Part shown: piece by piece, positions 50,111 to 60,038 of the stretch
Layout of the letters: every line of letters begins with the position of its first letter
Numbering within the stretch: position 1 is the stretch's first letter
DNA from: Acidihalobacter prosperus
Lineage (GTDB): Bacteria > Pseudomonadota > Gammaproteobacteria > DSM-5130 > Acidihalobacteraceae
Assembly (NCBI RefSeq): GCF_000754095.2
Contig: NZ_JQSG02000001.1
Span: 62,001-126,000, forward strand
DNA length: 64,000 bases
Direction: 5' to 3'
Position numbers and translations under genes: made by a program
Notes under the pieces: generated by a model
Told to the model about the DNA's origin: nothing
The model's database searches: none
The model's input: the letters and a program-made list of their open reading frames with translations, nothing else

Positions 50111-51583
50111 TTACGCCGTCTTGATGCTCTGGTAGGCGGCGAGGGCCTGCTTGCGGCTGACTGCCAGATCGACGAGGGGGTTGGGGTAGTCACGCCCGAG
50201 GCGGATGCCGGCGTGCTGCAGGGTCTGCGCCGAGGCCTCCCACGGGGCGTGCAGGTCCTTGTCCGGCAGCCGGGCGAGCTCGGGCAGCCAGCGGCGCAGG
50301 TAACGCCCCTGCGGATCGAACTTGCGGCCTTGCAGCACGGGGTTGAAGACCCGGAAGTAGGGCGCGGCGTCGGCCCCGCAGCCGGCCGTCCACTGCCAGC
50401 CCAGGGTGTTGTTCGCCAGATCGGCGTCGAGCAGGGTGTCCCAGAACCAGCGCGCGCCCGCCTGCCAGGGGGTCAGCAGGTTCTTGGTGAGGAAGGACGC
50501 GACCACCATGCGTACGCGGTTGTGCATCCAGCCGGTGTGCCAAAGCTCGCGCATCCCCGCATCGACCAGCGGAATTCCGGTCCGCCCGCGCTGCCAGGCC
50601 TCGAGGCGGGAGGCGTGATCGCGGGTCCAGGGGAAGGCCTCGAAACGGGCGTCGAGGCTGCGTTCCGAGGTCTGCGGGAAGTGGAACAGCAGGTGATGGG
50701 CAAACTCGCGCCAGCCCAGTTCGCGCAGAAAGGTTTCCAGCCCGGAGAAGGTGCCGCGATCCGTACTCCTGGCCATGTGCGCCTGGGCCGCGGCCGCGAT
50801 CTGGCGGGGGCCGATCTCGCCGAAATGCAGATGCGGGGACAGCCGCGAGGTCGCGCGTTCCGACGGCAGGTCGCGTCCCGCGGCATAGTCAGCGGCGGCC
50901 CGATCGAGGAACGTCGCCAGCGCATCCTGCGCGCCCCTCTCGCCGGGCTGCCAGTGATCGGCGAAGGCATCGGCCCAGGGGCGCTGCGGCAGGAGACCGA
51001 GCGTATTCAAAGACTCGGATTCGGCCGCCATCAGCGCAAGCGCCTCGGGGGGCGGTGCGGCATTTTCCGCAAGACCCAAACCCAGGCAGGCCTTCCAGAA
51101 CGGGGTGAAGACTCTGTAGGGCCCGCCGCTTTGCGTCTGCAGGGCCCAGGGCTCGAACAGCAGGGCGGCATTGTGGCTGTGTGCGTCCAGGCCATCCTGA
51201 CGCAGGGTCTGCTTGATGGCGCCGTCGCGCGCGATCGCGGCGGGTTCATAGAGGCGGTTCCAGTGCACCGCGCCGGCCCCGGTTTCGCGGGCGAGTCGGC
51301 GCAGGGCTTCGAGGCTGGGTCCACGGCGGATGACCAGTCCGCTCCCGTGGCGGCGCAGGTCGCGATCCAGGGCGGCGAGGCTGTGGTGCAGCCACCACCG
51401 GGATGCGCCGCCCGGCGCCCAGGGGGTTTCCTCCTCGTGGGCATGTATGTAGACCGGAACGATGCGCATACCCGCGTCGCGGGCGGCCCGCAGCGCCGGG
51501 TTGTCCGCGAGGCGCAGATCGCGCCTGAACCAGACGATGGCGGCGGGCGGGCCCGTGACGGTATCCTCGCGGCGTTGGTTCAT
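50111..51583 (-). CDS. phrB: Deoxyribodipyrimidine photolyase
   Basis: This 490-residue flavoprotein repairs UV-induced pyrimidine dimers with light energy. The N-terminal antenna domain starts IVWFRRDLRLADNPAL. The C-terminal FAD domain has TSRLSPHLHFGEIGPRQI, GIPLVDAGMRELWHTGWMHN and the NNTLGWQWTAGCGADAAPYFR region typical of class I CPD photolyases. Confidence 0.94.
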   Translation of the reverse strand: MNQRREDTVTGPPAAIVWFRRDLRLADNPALRAARDAGMRIVPVYIHAHEEETPWAPGGASRWWLHHSLAALDRDLRRHGSGLVIRRGPSLEALRRLARETGAGAVHWNRLYEPAAIARDGAIKQTLRQDGLDAHSHNAALLFEPWALQTQSGGPYRVFTPFWKACLGLGLAENAAPPPEALALMAAESESLNTLGLLPQRPWADAFADHWQPGERGAQDALATFLDRAAADYAAGRDLPSERATSRLSPHLHFGEIGPRQIAAAAQAHMARSTDRGTFSGLETFLRELGWREFAHHLLFHFPQTSERSLDARFEAFPWTRDHASRLEAWQRGRTGIPLVDAGMRELWHTGWMHNRVRMVVASFLTKNLLTPWQAGARWFWDTLLDADLANNTLGWQWTAGCGADAAPYFRVFNPVLQGRKFDPQGRYLRRWLPELARLPDKDLHAPWEASAQTLQHAGIRLGRDYPNPLVDLAVSRKQALAAYQSIKTA

Positions 51584-51639
51584 CGAGTTCGGCTCTTGCC
51601 AGGTTGTGGGGCCGCGCGGGTTATCGGCATATCGGCCCG

Positions 51640-52074
51640 CTAGCGTCTGCCCGGCCGCCGCGCATCGAGCGCGACCTGGAGCAGGGCCAGCGCGCGGATC
51701 AGTTCCGCATGTGCGAGCTGCTTGTCGTAGGGCAGCCGCGCCCTCTGGTCGCGGCTGCGGGCGCGTTTGACCGCCTCCTCGGCGGCGCGGGCGTCGATGT
51801 CTTGGGCGCGCAGGGCCGTGTCGGCGAGTACGGTCACCTGGGTCGGCTGCACTTCCAGATAGCCGCCTTCAAGATACAGGTACTGCCAGGCGTCGTCGCT
51901 CAGATAGCGCGCCTCGCCGGGCATCAGGCGCGCGAGCACGGGGGTATGGCCTGGCAGGACGCACATTTCGCCGCCTTCGGCGGGCAGCACCACGCGTTCT
52001 ACGGTGCCGAAGAACAGGCTGCCCTGGGCGGTGACGATGCTGAGCGTAATGCGTGCGTGGCGGTGTTCGCTCAT
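51640..52074 (-). CDS. atpC: Orphan F1 ATP synthase epsilon subunit
   Basis: This 144-residue protein has the AtpC beta-sandwich (IVTAQGSLFFGTVERVVLPAEGG, the GHTPVLARLMPGEAR turn, LYLEGGYLEVQPTQVTVLAD) and a C-terminal helical hairpin. Unlike the normal gene it is not in an atp operon; it follows a cytidylate kinase-like gene with a four-base overlap. It may be a second copy with a specialised regulatory role. Confidence 0.85.
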   Translation of the reverse strand: MSEHRHARITLSIVTAQGSLFFGTVERVVLPAEGGEMCVLPGHTPVLARLMPGEARYLSDDAWQYLYLEGGYLEVQPTQVTVLADTALRAQDIDARAAEEAVKRARSRDQRARLPYDKQLAHAELIRALALLQVALDARRPGRR

Positions 52075-52742
52075 GTGTGCAAGCGATGGGGCTGACGTGC
52101 GTGCAGGCCGGCCACGATGATGTCCACCACGCGTTCGAGCGTGTCAACGTGGTCGGTGTTGACGACGAGATCGAAGTCGTCGAAGGCATCCCGCGTGCGT
52201 CCGAAATGATGCTTCAGGTAGGTCCGCCTGTCCGCCTCGATGCGGTGCCAGCGGTCTGCGGCGGCCTGATGGTCCAGGCTGTCCCTCTGCGCCAGCCGGG
52301 CGATACAGGTTTCGGGCGAGGCGCGCAGGTAGACGCGGTACATGTCGGGAATGCTGGCGATGAGATGCACGCCGCGCCCGAGTATCACGCCGCCCTGGCG
52401 GGCGATGGCCAGGACCAGCTCAACGAGGGCCTTGGCGTATTCGTCGCTCGAAGGGATGTTGCCGTAGCCGTGCAGCAGCCGCGAGATCAGCCCCGGCGGG
52501 GCCGATTCGTCCAACTCGCGCATCAGCGCCGGGTCGCCTTCGATGCGCTCGATGACGCCGTCGATCACCGCATGGTCATAGAAGGCCACGCCGATCCGGG
52601 CAGCCAGCAGCGGTGCGATCACGCCGGCGCCGGCGCCGTAGTCGCGGCTGATCGCGACCAGCGGGCCGGCGCGCGGGCCGGCCTGCACGCCGCTTTCGTG
52701 CAGCAGCGTGAGCAGATAGCGTTCGAGTGCGCTGCGTGTCAT
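52071..52742 (-). CDS. Cytidylate kinase-like family protein
   Basis: This 223-residue protein fits the cytidylate kinase-like family (PF13189). Visible features are AISRDYGAGAGVIAPLLAARIG, a degenerate P-loop, then GVILGRGVHLIA and RLAQRDSLDHQAAADR. The substrate is unknown; it need not be CMP. Its stop overlaps the start of the orphan atpC, so both are made from one message. Confidence 0.8.
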   Translation of the reverse strand: MTRSALERYLLTLLHESGVQAGPRAGPLVAISRDYGAGAGVIAPLLAARIGVAFYDHAVIDGVIERIEGDPALMRELDESAPPGLISRLLHGYGNIPSSDEYAKALVELVLAIARQGGVILGRGVHLIASIPDMYRVYLRASPETCIARLAQRDSLDHQAAADRWHRIEADRRTYLKHHFGRTRDAFDDFDLVVNTDHVDTLERVVDIIVAGLHARQPHRLHT

Positions 52743-52909
52743 GGTCGGCTTCCGAAGGGCATGCGGTTTTTATGGTCGTGCAGGCGCCGCCCCGATGCAA
52801 TCCCCCGATGGCGTGCTACCGTCCAGAGGTGCACGCGGCGGAGGCGGGTTACGCTTTTGTCTCCGCGGACACGGGGGCATCGCGGGCAGTCCGGCAAGGA
52901 GGGCAGGAA

Positions 52910-53896
52910 ATGAAGATCATCGAAGTGGTCGCCGAAGCCAGCAGCCGCGACACCATCGCCGCGATCGGCGAGAAGATCAAGGCGACGGATTTTCGAACCG
53001 GTGCGGTGGATGACGACGGGCTGCAGTTCATGCGCCTGCTGATGGCCGACGACAAGGTGCAGCGGGCGCTGGACCTGCTGCAGAACGTGCTCGGCGCCCA
53101 GCCCGGCGCGCATATCGTGGTGCTGCCGGTCGAGGTGGCGCTGCCGCGCCAGAACGAGGCGGAAAGCCAGCAGGAGGATGCCGCCGTGGCCCTGCGCGAG
53201 TCGCTGTACGCGGGCGTGGAGCGCGATGCGCGTTTCGGCACCAATTACGTGGTGCTGGTGCTGCTGTCGACCATGGTGGCCGCGATCGGCATGATCGAGG
53301 ACAACGTCAGCGCGATCATCGGGGCGATGGTGATCGCGCCCCTGCTGGGGCCCAACCTCGCCTTCGGCCTGAGTACGGCGCTGGGCGATCTGTCGCTGAT
53401 GCGCAAGGCGGTCGGTAGCCTGCTCGCGGGTGTCGCCCTGGCGGTCGCGGCGTCCGCCGCGATCGGTGCCTTCGTGCCGCACGGTCTGCTCGTGAGCCAC
53501 GAGCTGGTCGCCCGCACGATCACCGGCTATGACACCGTGGCGTTGGCCCTGGCTTCCGGAGCCGCCGCCGCGCTGTCGTTGACCACCGGGCTGTCCAGCG
53601 TGCTCGTCGGGGTGATGGTCGCGGTCGCGCTGTTGCCGCCTGCCGCCGCCCTGGGGCTGTATCTCGGCGCCGGAGCAGGGGCGAGCGCCGCGGGTGCCGG
53701 CCTGCTGCTGGCGGTCAATGTGGTGTGCGTCAACCTGGCCAGCAAGGTTGTGTTCCTGCTCAAGGGCATCCGCCCGCGCACCTGGGTGGACAAGGCACGG
53801 GCGCGCCGCGCGACCGTGATCTATCTCGTCATGTGGCTGGTCACGCTGATGATTCTGCTGCTGGTCATCTACTTGCGGCGCACCTTGCACGGCTGA
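52910..53896 (+). CDS. TIGR00341/DUF389 family membrane protein
   Basis: This 328-residue protein has a soluble N-terminal region (about 1-105, MKIIEVVAEASSRD) and a membrane domain with about six helices, including IEDNVSAIIGAMVIAPLLGPNLAFG, the family hallmark (in two parts). Function is unknown. The ATG at 52910 has AAGGAGGG upstream; longer starts run into the divergent gene. Confidence 0.85.
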   Translation: MKIIEVVAEASSRDTIAAIGEKIKATDFRTGAVDDDGLQFMRLLMADDKVQRALDLLQNVLGAQPGAHIVVLPVEVALPRQNEAESQQEDAAVALRESLYAGVERDARFGTNYVVLVLLSTMVAAIGMIEDNVSAIIGAMVIAPLLGPNLAFGLSTALGDLSLMRKAVGSLLAGVALAVAASAAIGAFVPHGLLVSHELVARTITGYDTVALALASGAAAALSLTTGLSSVLVGVMVAVALLPPAAALGLYLGAGAGASAAGAGLLLAVNVVCVNLASKVVFLLKGIRPRTWVDKARARRATVIYLVMWLVTLMILLLVIYLRRTLHG

Positions 53897-53959
53897 TATT
53901 TTCGCCCGCCTGCGCCTGCGCCTGCGCGTTCGGCTTCAATCGCCAAGGAGGATACCGCC

Positions 53960-54790
53960 ATGAAATACCTGCGCTACGGCGAACCGGGCCGCGAGCGTCC
54001 GGGCGTGCTGGACGATGCGGGCGTGATCCGCGATCTCGGCGGCCGTTGCGACGATCTGGCGGGCGACGCGCTCGATCCCGCACGCCTGATGGCGTTGACC
54101 GGAGCGGACCTCGCTTCGCTGCCCGCCGTTGATGCCGGCGTGCGACTGGGACCCTGCGTGGCGGCCACCCGTCAGTTCATCGGTATCGGCCTCAATTATG
54201 CCGATCATGCCGCCGAGACCGGCATGCCGATCCCGCAGGAGCCCATCGTGTTCAACAAGGCACCGGGCTGCATGGCCGGGCCGAACGACGCGATCCCGGT
54301 GCCGCCTGGAGCGGCCAAGGTGGACTGGGAAGTGGAGCTGGCGCTGGTGATCGGGCGGCGCGCCTGGCAGGTCGAGGAGGCCGACGCGCTCGGTCATCTG
54401 GCCGGCTACTGCATCTGCAACGACGTTTCCGAACGCGCTTGGCAGCTCGAAGGCACTGGGCAGTGGCTCAAGGGCAAGAGCGCCCCCGGCTTCGGCCCGC
54501 TGGGCCCTTGGCTGGTCACCCCGGACGAGGTACCCGATCCGCTGTCGCTGGCCATGACCCTGGAGGTCAACGGCGAAACCATGCAGTCCGGCAGCACCGC
54601 GACCATGATCTTCAGCCCGGCCTATCTCGTGTCCTATCTGTCGCGCTTCATGGTGCTGGAGCCGGGCGACGTGATCACCACCGGTACACCGCCTGGGGTC
54701 GGCATGGCGCGCGGCCGTTTCCTCAGGCCCGGCGACCGCGTGCGCGCCAGGGTCGCCGGACTGGGCGAGCAGGTGAACGAGGTTACGTGA
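53960..54790 (+). CDS. Fumarylacetoacetate hydrolase family protein
   Basis: This 276-residue protein has the FAH metal-binding motifs: IGIGLNYADHAAETG, a VDWEVELALVIG glutamate pair, YCICNDVSER, and TTGTPPGVGMA. Members split 2,4-diketo acids or decarboxylate oxaloacetate; the sequence is close to the 2,4-diketo-3-deoxy-fuconate hydrolase type, but the substrate is not certain. Confidence 0.88.
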   Translation: MKYLRYGEPGRERPGVLDDAGVIRDLGGRCDDLAGDALDPARLMALTGADLASLPAVDAGVRLGPCVAATRQFIGIGLNYADHAAETGMPIPQEPIVFNKAPGCMAGPNDAIPVPPGAAKVDWEVELALVIGRRAWQVEEADALGHLAGYCICNDVSERAWQLEGTGQWLKGKSAPGFGPLGPWLVTPDEVPDPLSLAMTLEVNGETMQSGSTATMIFSPAYLVSYLSRFMVLEPGDVITTGTPPGVGMARGRFLRPGDRVRARVAGLGEQVNEVT

Positions 54791-54796
54791 GCCAGG

Positions 54797-55216
54797 CTAG
54801 CGCGCGAAAAGCTGGCCGAGGTCGCGAAAGGCCTTGAATTCCAGTGCGTTGCCGGACGGGTCGCGGAAGAACAGCGTCGCCTGCTCGCCGGGTTCGCCCG
54901 GGAAGCGGATGGTCGGCTCGATTTCGAAGGTCACGCCGGCCTCGCGCAGGCGTCCCGCCAGCGCCTGCCAGGAAGCCATGTCGAGCACCACGCCGAAATG
55001 CGGCACCGGTACGGACTCTCCGTCCACCGGATTGAAGGCCGCGGTGCCCGCATGTCCCGGGGCATGATGGATCACCAGCTGATGGCCCATGAGGTCGAAG
55101 TCGACCCAGTGCGCGGCACTGCGGCCTTCCGGCAGCCCGAGAACCTCGCCGTAGAAACGTCGCGCCTCGGCGAGATCGCGCACGGGGATGGCGAGATGGA
55201 AGGGTTGCAGGGACAT
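54797..55216 (-). CDS. VOC family (glyoxalase-like) protein
   Basis: This 139-residue protein has two vicinal-oxygen-chelate repeats: FHLAIPVRDLAEARRFYGEVLG near the start (read in parts) and VTFEIEPTIRF...LFFRDPSGNALEFKAF at the end, giving the metal ligands His and Glu. The substrate is unknown. The ATG at 55216 is chosen; the longer frame lacks similarity. Confidence 0.85.
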   Translation of the reverse strand: MSLQPFHLAIPVRDLAEARRFYGEVLGLPEGRSAAHWVDFDLMGHQLVIHHAPGHAGTAAFNPVDGESVPVPHFGVVLDMASWQALAGRLREAGVTFEIEPTIRFPGEPGEQATLFFRDPSGNALEFKAFRDLGQLFAR

Positions 55217-55412
55217 GGCGCGGCTTCCGTTTGCGGATGGCGAGGCGGCAGTATCCCGCGCGGTGTTGCGGTGGGGCAAGTGTCTGCCACGCCCATGGAA
55301 CACATCACATACCCATCGGTCTGACTGATGACGGCACGCCGCCTGCGATATACCGCGGCGGCGATTTCATTTTTCGGCAATACCGTACTGAATGTCGGTA
55401 AGGAGTTCGACT
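55217..55412. other. Divergent intergenic region between VOC and SDR genes
   Basis: These 196 bases show no gene. They should hold promoters for both neighbours; TAAGGAG before the SDR start is a ribosome binding site. No palindromic operator is obvious. Confidence 0.3.
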
Positions 55413-56147
55413 ATGCAGCTACGCAACATCGAAGGCGCCGTGGCCGTGATTACCGGGGCATCCAGCGGCATCGGCGAGGCCGCGGCGCGCGTGCTGGCCG
55501 AGGAGGGCGTCAAGCTCGTGCTCGCCGCGCGCAGCCGCGACAAGATCGAGGCGCTGGCCGCCGAGCTCGGCGACGACTGTCTCGCGGTGTCGACCGACGT
55601 CGGCGATCCGGCCCAGGTCAAGACGCTCTTCGAACAGGCAAAGTCGCGCTTCGGCGGCGTCGACCTGCTGTTCAACAACGCCGGCGTCGGCTACAACGGC
55701 GCCTTCGCGGACAGCGACCCGGCTCAATGGAAGGCGACCATCGACGCCAATCTCTATGGCGTGCTCCACTGCACCCAGGCCGCGATCCCGCTGATGCGCG
55801 GGCGTGAGGGCGCGATGATCAGCTCGGTGTCCAGCGTCGGCGGCCGACACGGCATCGAGGGCTGGTCGGTGTACAACGCGACCAAGTTCGCCGTGGTCGG
55901 ATTTCACGACGCCCTGCGCAAGGAACTGGGGCCGGAGGGCATCCGCGTGTCGCTGATCGAGCCGGGCGCGGTCTATACGCAGTGGGGCTACAACGTGCCC
56001 GAGGATGCGATGCGGGAGCGGCGCGACAAGCTGGGTGCGCTGCACGCCGAGGACATCGCCCACGCACTGGTGTTCGCCTTCGCCCAGCCAGCCAACGTGA
56101 ACTGCCAGGAACTGTTGGTCATGCCGACCCGGCAGACCTATCCCTAG
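55413..56147 (+). CDS. Short-chain dehydrogenase/reductase
   Basis: This 244-residue Rossmann enzyme has the cofactor motif TGASSGIGEAAA, NNAGVGYNG, and the catalytic Ser-Tyr-Lys seen as SSVSSVGGRHG and YNATKFAVVG. The Arg at RSRDKIE suggests NADP(H). The substrate is unknown. The ATG at 55413 follows TAAGGAG at seven bases. Confidence 0.9.
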   Translation: MQLRNIEGAVAVITGASSGIGEAAARVLAEEGVKLVLAARSRDKIEALAAELGDDCLAVSTDVGDPAQVKTLFEQAKSRFGGVDLLFNNAGVGYNGAFADSDPAQWKATIDANLYGVLHCTQAAIPLMRGREGAMISSVSSVGGRHGIEGWSVYNATKFAVVGFHDALRKELGPEGIRVSLIEPGAVYTQWGYNVPEDAMRERRDKLGALHAEDIAHALVFAFAQPANVNCQELLVMPTRQTYP

Positions 56148-56219
56148 CCAGCATTCGAGCGGATGTTGGCGACGCTATAATCGGCGTTTTCACATGCGGG
56201 ATGCGGGGAGGGGACGCTT

Positions 56220-56777
56220 ATGGGCGGCAACGACACGGCCTTGCTGCTGATCGACGTGCAGCAGGGATTCGACGCGCCGGGTTGGGGCGCGCGCAACCGG
56301 CCGCAGGCCGAACGCGAGATCGCCCGGCTGCTCGCCGCCTGGCGCGCGGCCGGCGCCCCGGTCGTGCACGTGCGCCACCTCTCGACCGAGCCCGCCTCGC
56401 CGCTGCATCCCTCCGGCGCGGGCATTGCCTTCAAGCCCGAGGCCGCCCCGCTCGCGGGCGAGCCCGTGTTCGAAAAGCGGGTCAACAGCGCCTTCATCGG
56501 CACCGGGCTCGAAGCCTGGCTGCGCGATCAGGGTGTCGAGGCGCTGGCGGTGGCGGGGCTCACCACGGATCATTGCGTTTCCACCAGCGTGCGCATGGCG
56601 GCGAATCTGGGTTTTCGCGTGATGCTCGTGGAGGACGCCTGCGCCACCTTTGGGCGCGTCGGCCACGACGGCCGCTATTACGGCGCCGACGAACTGCACC
56701 GCACCGCAGTGGCCAGCCTGCACGGTGAGTTTGCACGCATTGCAGGCGCTGCCGAAGCGATCGGTGCGGCGTTGTGA
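56220..56777 (+). CDS. Isochorismatase-like cysteine hydrolase
   Basis: This 185-residue hydrolase has the catalytic aspartate in [10 protein letters not shown], a lysine in [12 protein letters not shown] and a cysteine in [13 protein letters not shown]. It is the first gene of a three-gene set with the following ABM-domain and YbaK-like genes; the GTG of the next gene overlaps its stop. Confidence 0.88.
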   Translation: MGGNDTALLLIDVQQGFDAPGWGARNRPQAEREIARLLAAWRAAGAPVVHVRHLSTEPASPLHPSGAGIAFKPEAAPLAGEPVFEKRVNSAFIGTGLEAWLRDQGVEALAVAGLTTDHCVSTSVRMAANLGFRVMLVEDACATFGRVGHDGRYYGADELHRTAVASLHGEFARIAGAAEAIGAAL

Positions 56778-57103
56778 TCGCCGTCACGCCGGAGCCGCCC
56801 TACTACGCGGTCATATTCACGGCGCAGTCCGGCGCGGACGACGCCGGCTATGCCGAGACGGCGGCACGCATGCTGTCGCTGGCACGCGCGCAGCCCGGTT
56901 TTCTCGGCGTCGAATCGGCACACGAGGCCGATGGCGGCATCACAGTCTCCTACTGGCGCGATCTCGAATCGATCTCTGCCTGGCGGCGACACGTCGAGCA
57001 TCAGGCAGCACAGCGCGAGGGCCGCGCCCGCTGGTACGCGCGCTACGCCCTGCGCGTGGCGCGGGTCGAGCGCGCGCACGCCTTCGACGGCACGACGATA
57101 TGA
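56774..57103 (+). CDS. ABM-domain (antibiotic biosynthesis monooxygenase-like) protein
   Basis: This 109-residue protein has a ferredoxin-like fold signature: [20 protein letters not shown], and [20 protein letters not shown]. The family includes heme-degrading and quinone monooxygenases. The start is GTG at 56774, overlapping the previous stop; the end overlaps the next ATG. Confidence 0.82.
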   Translation: MIAVTPEPPYYAVIFTAQSGADDAGYAETAARMLSLARAQPGFLGVESAHEADGGITVSYWRDLESISAWRRHVEHQAAQREGRARWYARYALRVARVERAHAFDGTTI

Positions 57104-57570
57104 CGCCCGCCGTGCAGCTGGCGAAGAAAACGGGCATCGCGCATACCGTGCATGCCTACGAGCACGATCCGTCGGTGACCGCCTACGGCGACGAGGCGGT
57201 GGACAAGCTCGGGCTCGATCCGGCGCGGGTGTTCAAGACCCTGGTGGTGGCCACGGATGCCGGCGTGCTGGCCGTGGCGGTGCTGCCGGTGCCGTGCAAG
57301 CTCTCCTTCAAGGCCGTCGCCGCCGCGCTCGGCGCGAAGAAGGCGGCGATGGCGGAGCCGGCCGCCGTTACCCGCGCCACGGGCTACGTGCTCGGCGGCG
57401 TCAGCCCGATGGGGCAGAAAAAGCGCCTGCCGATGGTGATCGACGACAGCGCCCGCAGCCTCGCCACGATCTTCGTCAGCGCCGGGCGGCGGGGGTTGGA
57501 GATCGAGCTGGCCCCGGACGACCTCGCGGCGCTCACCGGCGGACGTTTCGCTGCCATCGCGGTGGAATAG
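57100..57570 (+). CDS. ybaK: Cys-tRNA(Pro)/Cys-tRNA(Cys) deacylase YbaK-like
   Basis: This 156-residue protein of the YbaK/EbsC type hydrolyses misacylated Cys-tRNA(Pro). Landmarks are AVDKLGLDPARVFKTLVV, the conserved lysine in CKLSFKAVAAALGAKKA, and TGYVLGGVSPMGQKKRLP. The ATG at 57100 overlaps the previous stop. Confidence 0.9.
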   Translation: MTPAVQLAKKTGIAHTVHAYEHDPSVTAYGDEAVDKLGLDPARVFKTLVVATDAGVLAVAVLPVPCKLSFKAVAAALGAKKAAMAEPAAVTRATGYVLGGVSPMGQKKRLPMVIDDSARSLATIFVSAGRRGLEIELAPDDLAALTGGRFAAIAVE

Positions 57571-57902
57571 AGCATCCGTTTTCGGTCACGGCGCCGCGAA
57601 TGTCTCGATGCCCGCGCGCCGCTCCGGTGTGCAATCCGCAACATCTCGCCGCGCCGGCCGCCTTGCCCGCCTTGTCCGTTCCCGATTCCAGCGCGGTTGT
57701 CCGCCCGTTGGCCGGGTGGAAGCGGGCGATCCCGGAGCGGGGCAGACGGCCGCTTGTCCTGCGCGGGAGGGGGTGTACAATAGCGGCGCGCCACCCGATG
57801 GGTGGCGTCGTTTTGTACGAGGTCTGCGCGAAACCGGATGGCCGGGCGCGCGCATGCCGCCGGAAGCCGCCTGGCAACCGGATGCCCATGGTGGCCCGCA
57901 TC
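57571..57902 (+). promoter_or_regulatory. Upstream region of the 4.5S RNA with promoter and hairpin
   Basis: No gene is seen in these 332 bases. TTGTCC (57754-57759) and TACAAT (57776-57781) are 16 bases apart, a good promoter. Just downstream is CGCCACCC-GAT-GGGTGGCG (57790-57808) followed by TCGTTTTG, an attenuator-like hairpin. It could be a 5' leader of the SRP RNA precursor or a terminator of the preceding operon. Confidence 0.5.
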
Positions 57903-58000
<98 letters not shown>

Positions 58001-58044
58001 CCAATCGGTATAGTCCCAAGCTTTGGCAGCCGCCGATCCTATCG

Positions 58045-59697
58045 ATGACCTACCAGGCACTGGCGCGCAAATGGCGCCCGCACAATTTCGATGAACTGGT
58101 GGGGCAGGCGCATGTGCGCCGAGCCCTGGTCAACGCCCTGCGCGAGCAGCGCATCCATCCCGCCTATCTGTTCACCGGCACCCGCGGCGTCGGCAAGACC
58201 ACGCTGGCGCGCATACTCGCCAAATGCCTCAACTGCGAGACCGGCGTCACGCCCGAACCCTGCGGCGAGTGCACGGCCTGCCGCGAGATCGACGAGGGCC
58301 GCTTTATCGACCTGATCGAGGTCGACGCGGCCTCGCGCACCAAGGTCGAGGATACCCGCGAGCTGCTCGAGAACGTGCAGTACGCACCCACCCGAGGGCG
58401 CTACAAGGTGTACCTCATCGACGAGGTGCACATGCTTTCCGGGCACAGTTTCAACGCCCTGCTCAAGACCCTCGAGGAACCGCCGCCGCACGTGCAGTTC
58501 CTGCTCGCGACCACCGATCCGCAGAAGCTGCCGGCCACGATTCTTTCCCGCTGCGTGCAGTTCGGCCTCAAGCGCATTCCCGAGACGGCGATCGCCGAGC
58601 AGCTGGCCAGCGTGCTCGAACGCGAGGGGCTGGGCGGCGAGCCGGCGGCGCTGCGCGAGCTGGCGCGTGCGGCAGACGGCAGCCTGCGCGATGCGCTGAG
58701 TCTGCTCGATCAGGCCGTCGCCTATGGCGGCGGCTCGGTCAACGAGGCGGACGTGCGCGACATGCTGGGCACGATCTCGCGCGACGCCGTACCCCGTTTG
58801 CTGCGGGCATTGGCGGCTGGGGAGGCGGCGGCGATGCTTGACGTGGTCGACGAACTGGCCGGTCAGGCGGCCGATTTTGCGGCGGTGCTGGCCGAGCTGC
58901 TGTCCGCCCTGCACCGTATCGCGGTGTACCAGATCGCCGGCGTCGCAGCGGCCGACGAGCAGGCGGAGGCCGCCTGGAGCGAACTGGCGGCCACGCTGGG
59001 CGCCGAAGACGTCCAGCTCTACTACCAGATCGCGCTGATCGGCCGACGCGACCTGCCGCTGGCGGCGGACCCGCGCAGCGGCTTCGAAATGGTGCTGCTG
59101 CGCATGCTGGCGTTCCGCCCCGCCACGGCGGAGACGGTGCCGGCAGACGCCTCGCCACGGGCGGCAGTCTCGCCCCGGCCGCAGGCGCCTGCTACCGCAG
59201 AACCGAGGGCGGTCTATGCGCCGGTGTCCGCGCCAGCGCCCGCGGCCGCTGCGGACCCGCCTGCGAGGGCTTCCGCCGAGGCGGCCGGCGGCGCTGCGGG
59301 GCAGTGGGCGGCGCGCGTGGCGGCCCTCGGCCTGCGCGGTCTCGCCGGACAGCTGGCGAGCCACACCAGTTTGATGTCGGCGGAGGCCGGGCATTACCGA
59401 CTGGCCATCGAGCGATCATCGGAACACCTGTGCACTGAAATGGCCCGACAGCGCCTGATCGAGGCACTGTCGGAGGTCGACGGACGGCCCGTGCGCGTGG
59501 ATATCCAGGTGGCGGATTCGGTGGGCGAGACACCGGCCGTGCAGGCCGAGCGTGCCGCCGCAAGCCTGCAATCGGAAGCCGAGCACTCGATCGAGACGGA
59601 CGAATGGATACAAGGTATCCGTGCGCAGCTGGGCGCCAAGGTGGTGCCGGGCTCCGTGCGCCCGCGCACGGACGCGCCGGATTTGAATGAAACTTGA
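58045..59697 (+). CDS. dnaX: DNA polymerase III subunits gamma/tau
   Basis: This 550-residue clamp-loader ATPase has [19 protein letters not shown] at the start, Walker A GTRGVGKT, a zinc module (CLNCETG...CGECTAC), [10 protein letters not shown] and the sensor ATTDPQKLP. An Ala/Pro-rich linker (about 375-430) leads to the tau C-terminal domain. An earlier in-frame start would overlap the 4.5S RNA, so the ATG at 58045 is used. No clear slippery site for gamma was spotted. Confidence 0.95.
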   Translation: MTYQALARKWRPHNFDELVGQAHVRRALVNALREQRIHPAYLFTGTRGVGKTTLARILAKCLNCETGVTPEPCGECTACREIDEGRFIDLIEVDAASRTKVEDTRELLENVQYAPTRGRYKVYLIDEVHMLSGHSFNALLKTLEEPPPHVQFLLATTDPQKLPATILSRCVQFGLKRIPETAIAEQLASVLEREGLGGEPAALRELARAADGSLRDALSLLDQAVAYGGGSVNEADVRDMLGTISRDAVPRLLRALAAGEAAAMLDVVDELAGQAADFAAVLAELLSALHRIAVYQIAGVAAADEQAEAAWSELAATLGAEDVQLYYQIALIGRRDLPLAADPRSGFEMVLLRMLAFRPATAETVPADASPRAAVSPRPQAPATAEPRAVYAPVSAPAPAAAADPPARASAEAAGGAAGQWAARVAALGLRGLAGQLASHTSLMSAEAGHYRLAIERSSEHLCTEMARQRLIEALSEVDGRPVRVDIQVADSVGETPAVQAERAAASLQSEAEHSIETDEWIQGIRAQLGAKVVPGSVRPRTDAPDLNET

Positions 59698-59712
59698 GAG
59701 GACGGAAAGAAT

Positions 59713-60036
59713 ATGAAGGGTCCCATCGCGAATTTGATGAAGCAGGCGCAACAGATGCAGGCCGAGATGCAGAAGGCCCAGGAAGAGCTGGCAGGCATGG
59801 AGGTCACTGGCGAGGCCGGCGGCGGCATGGTCAAGGTGACCATGACCGGGCGTCACGAGGCGCGCCGCGTGACCATCGATCCCAGTCTGCTCGGCGACGA
59901 CAAGGAAATGCTGGAGGATCTGATCGCCGCGGCGATCAACGACGCCAGCCACCGCATAGAATCGGCCACGCAGGAGCGCTTTTCCGGCATGGCTTCCGGC
60001 GTCAACCTGCCGCCCGGCTTCAAGCTGCCGTTCTAG
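59713..60036 (+). CDS. ybaB: Nucleoid-associated protein YbaB/EbfC
   Basis: This 107-residue DNA-binding protein has the N-terminal [20 protein letters not shown] coiled coil and [23 protein letters not shown]. dnaX-ybaB-recR is a highly conserved trio. A GAGAGGACGGAAAG ribosome binding site precedes it. Confidence 0.95.
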   Translation: MKGPIANLMKQAQQMQAEMQKAQEELAGMEVTGEAGGGMVKVTMTGRHEARRVTIDPSLLGDDKEMLEDLIAAAINDASHRIESATQERFSGMASGVNLPPGFKLPF

Positions 60037-60038
60037 GC

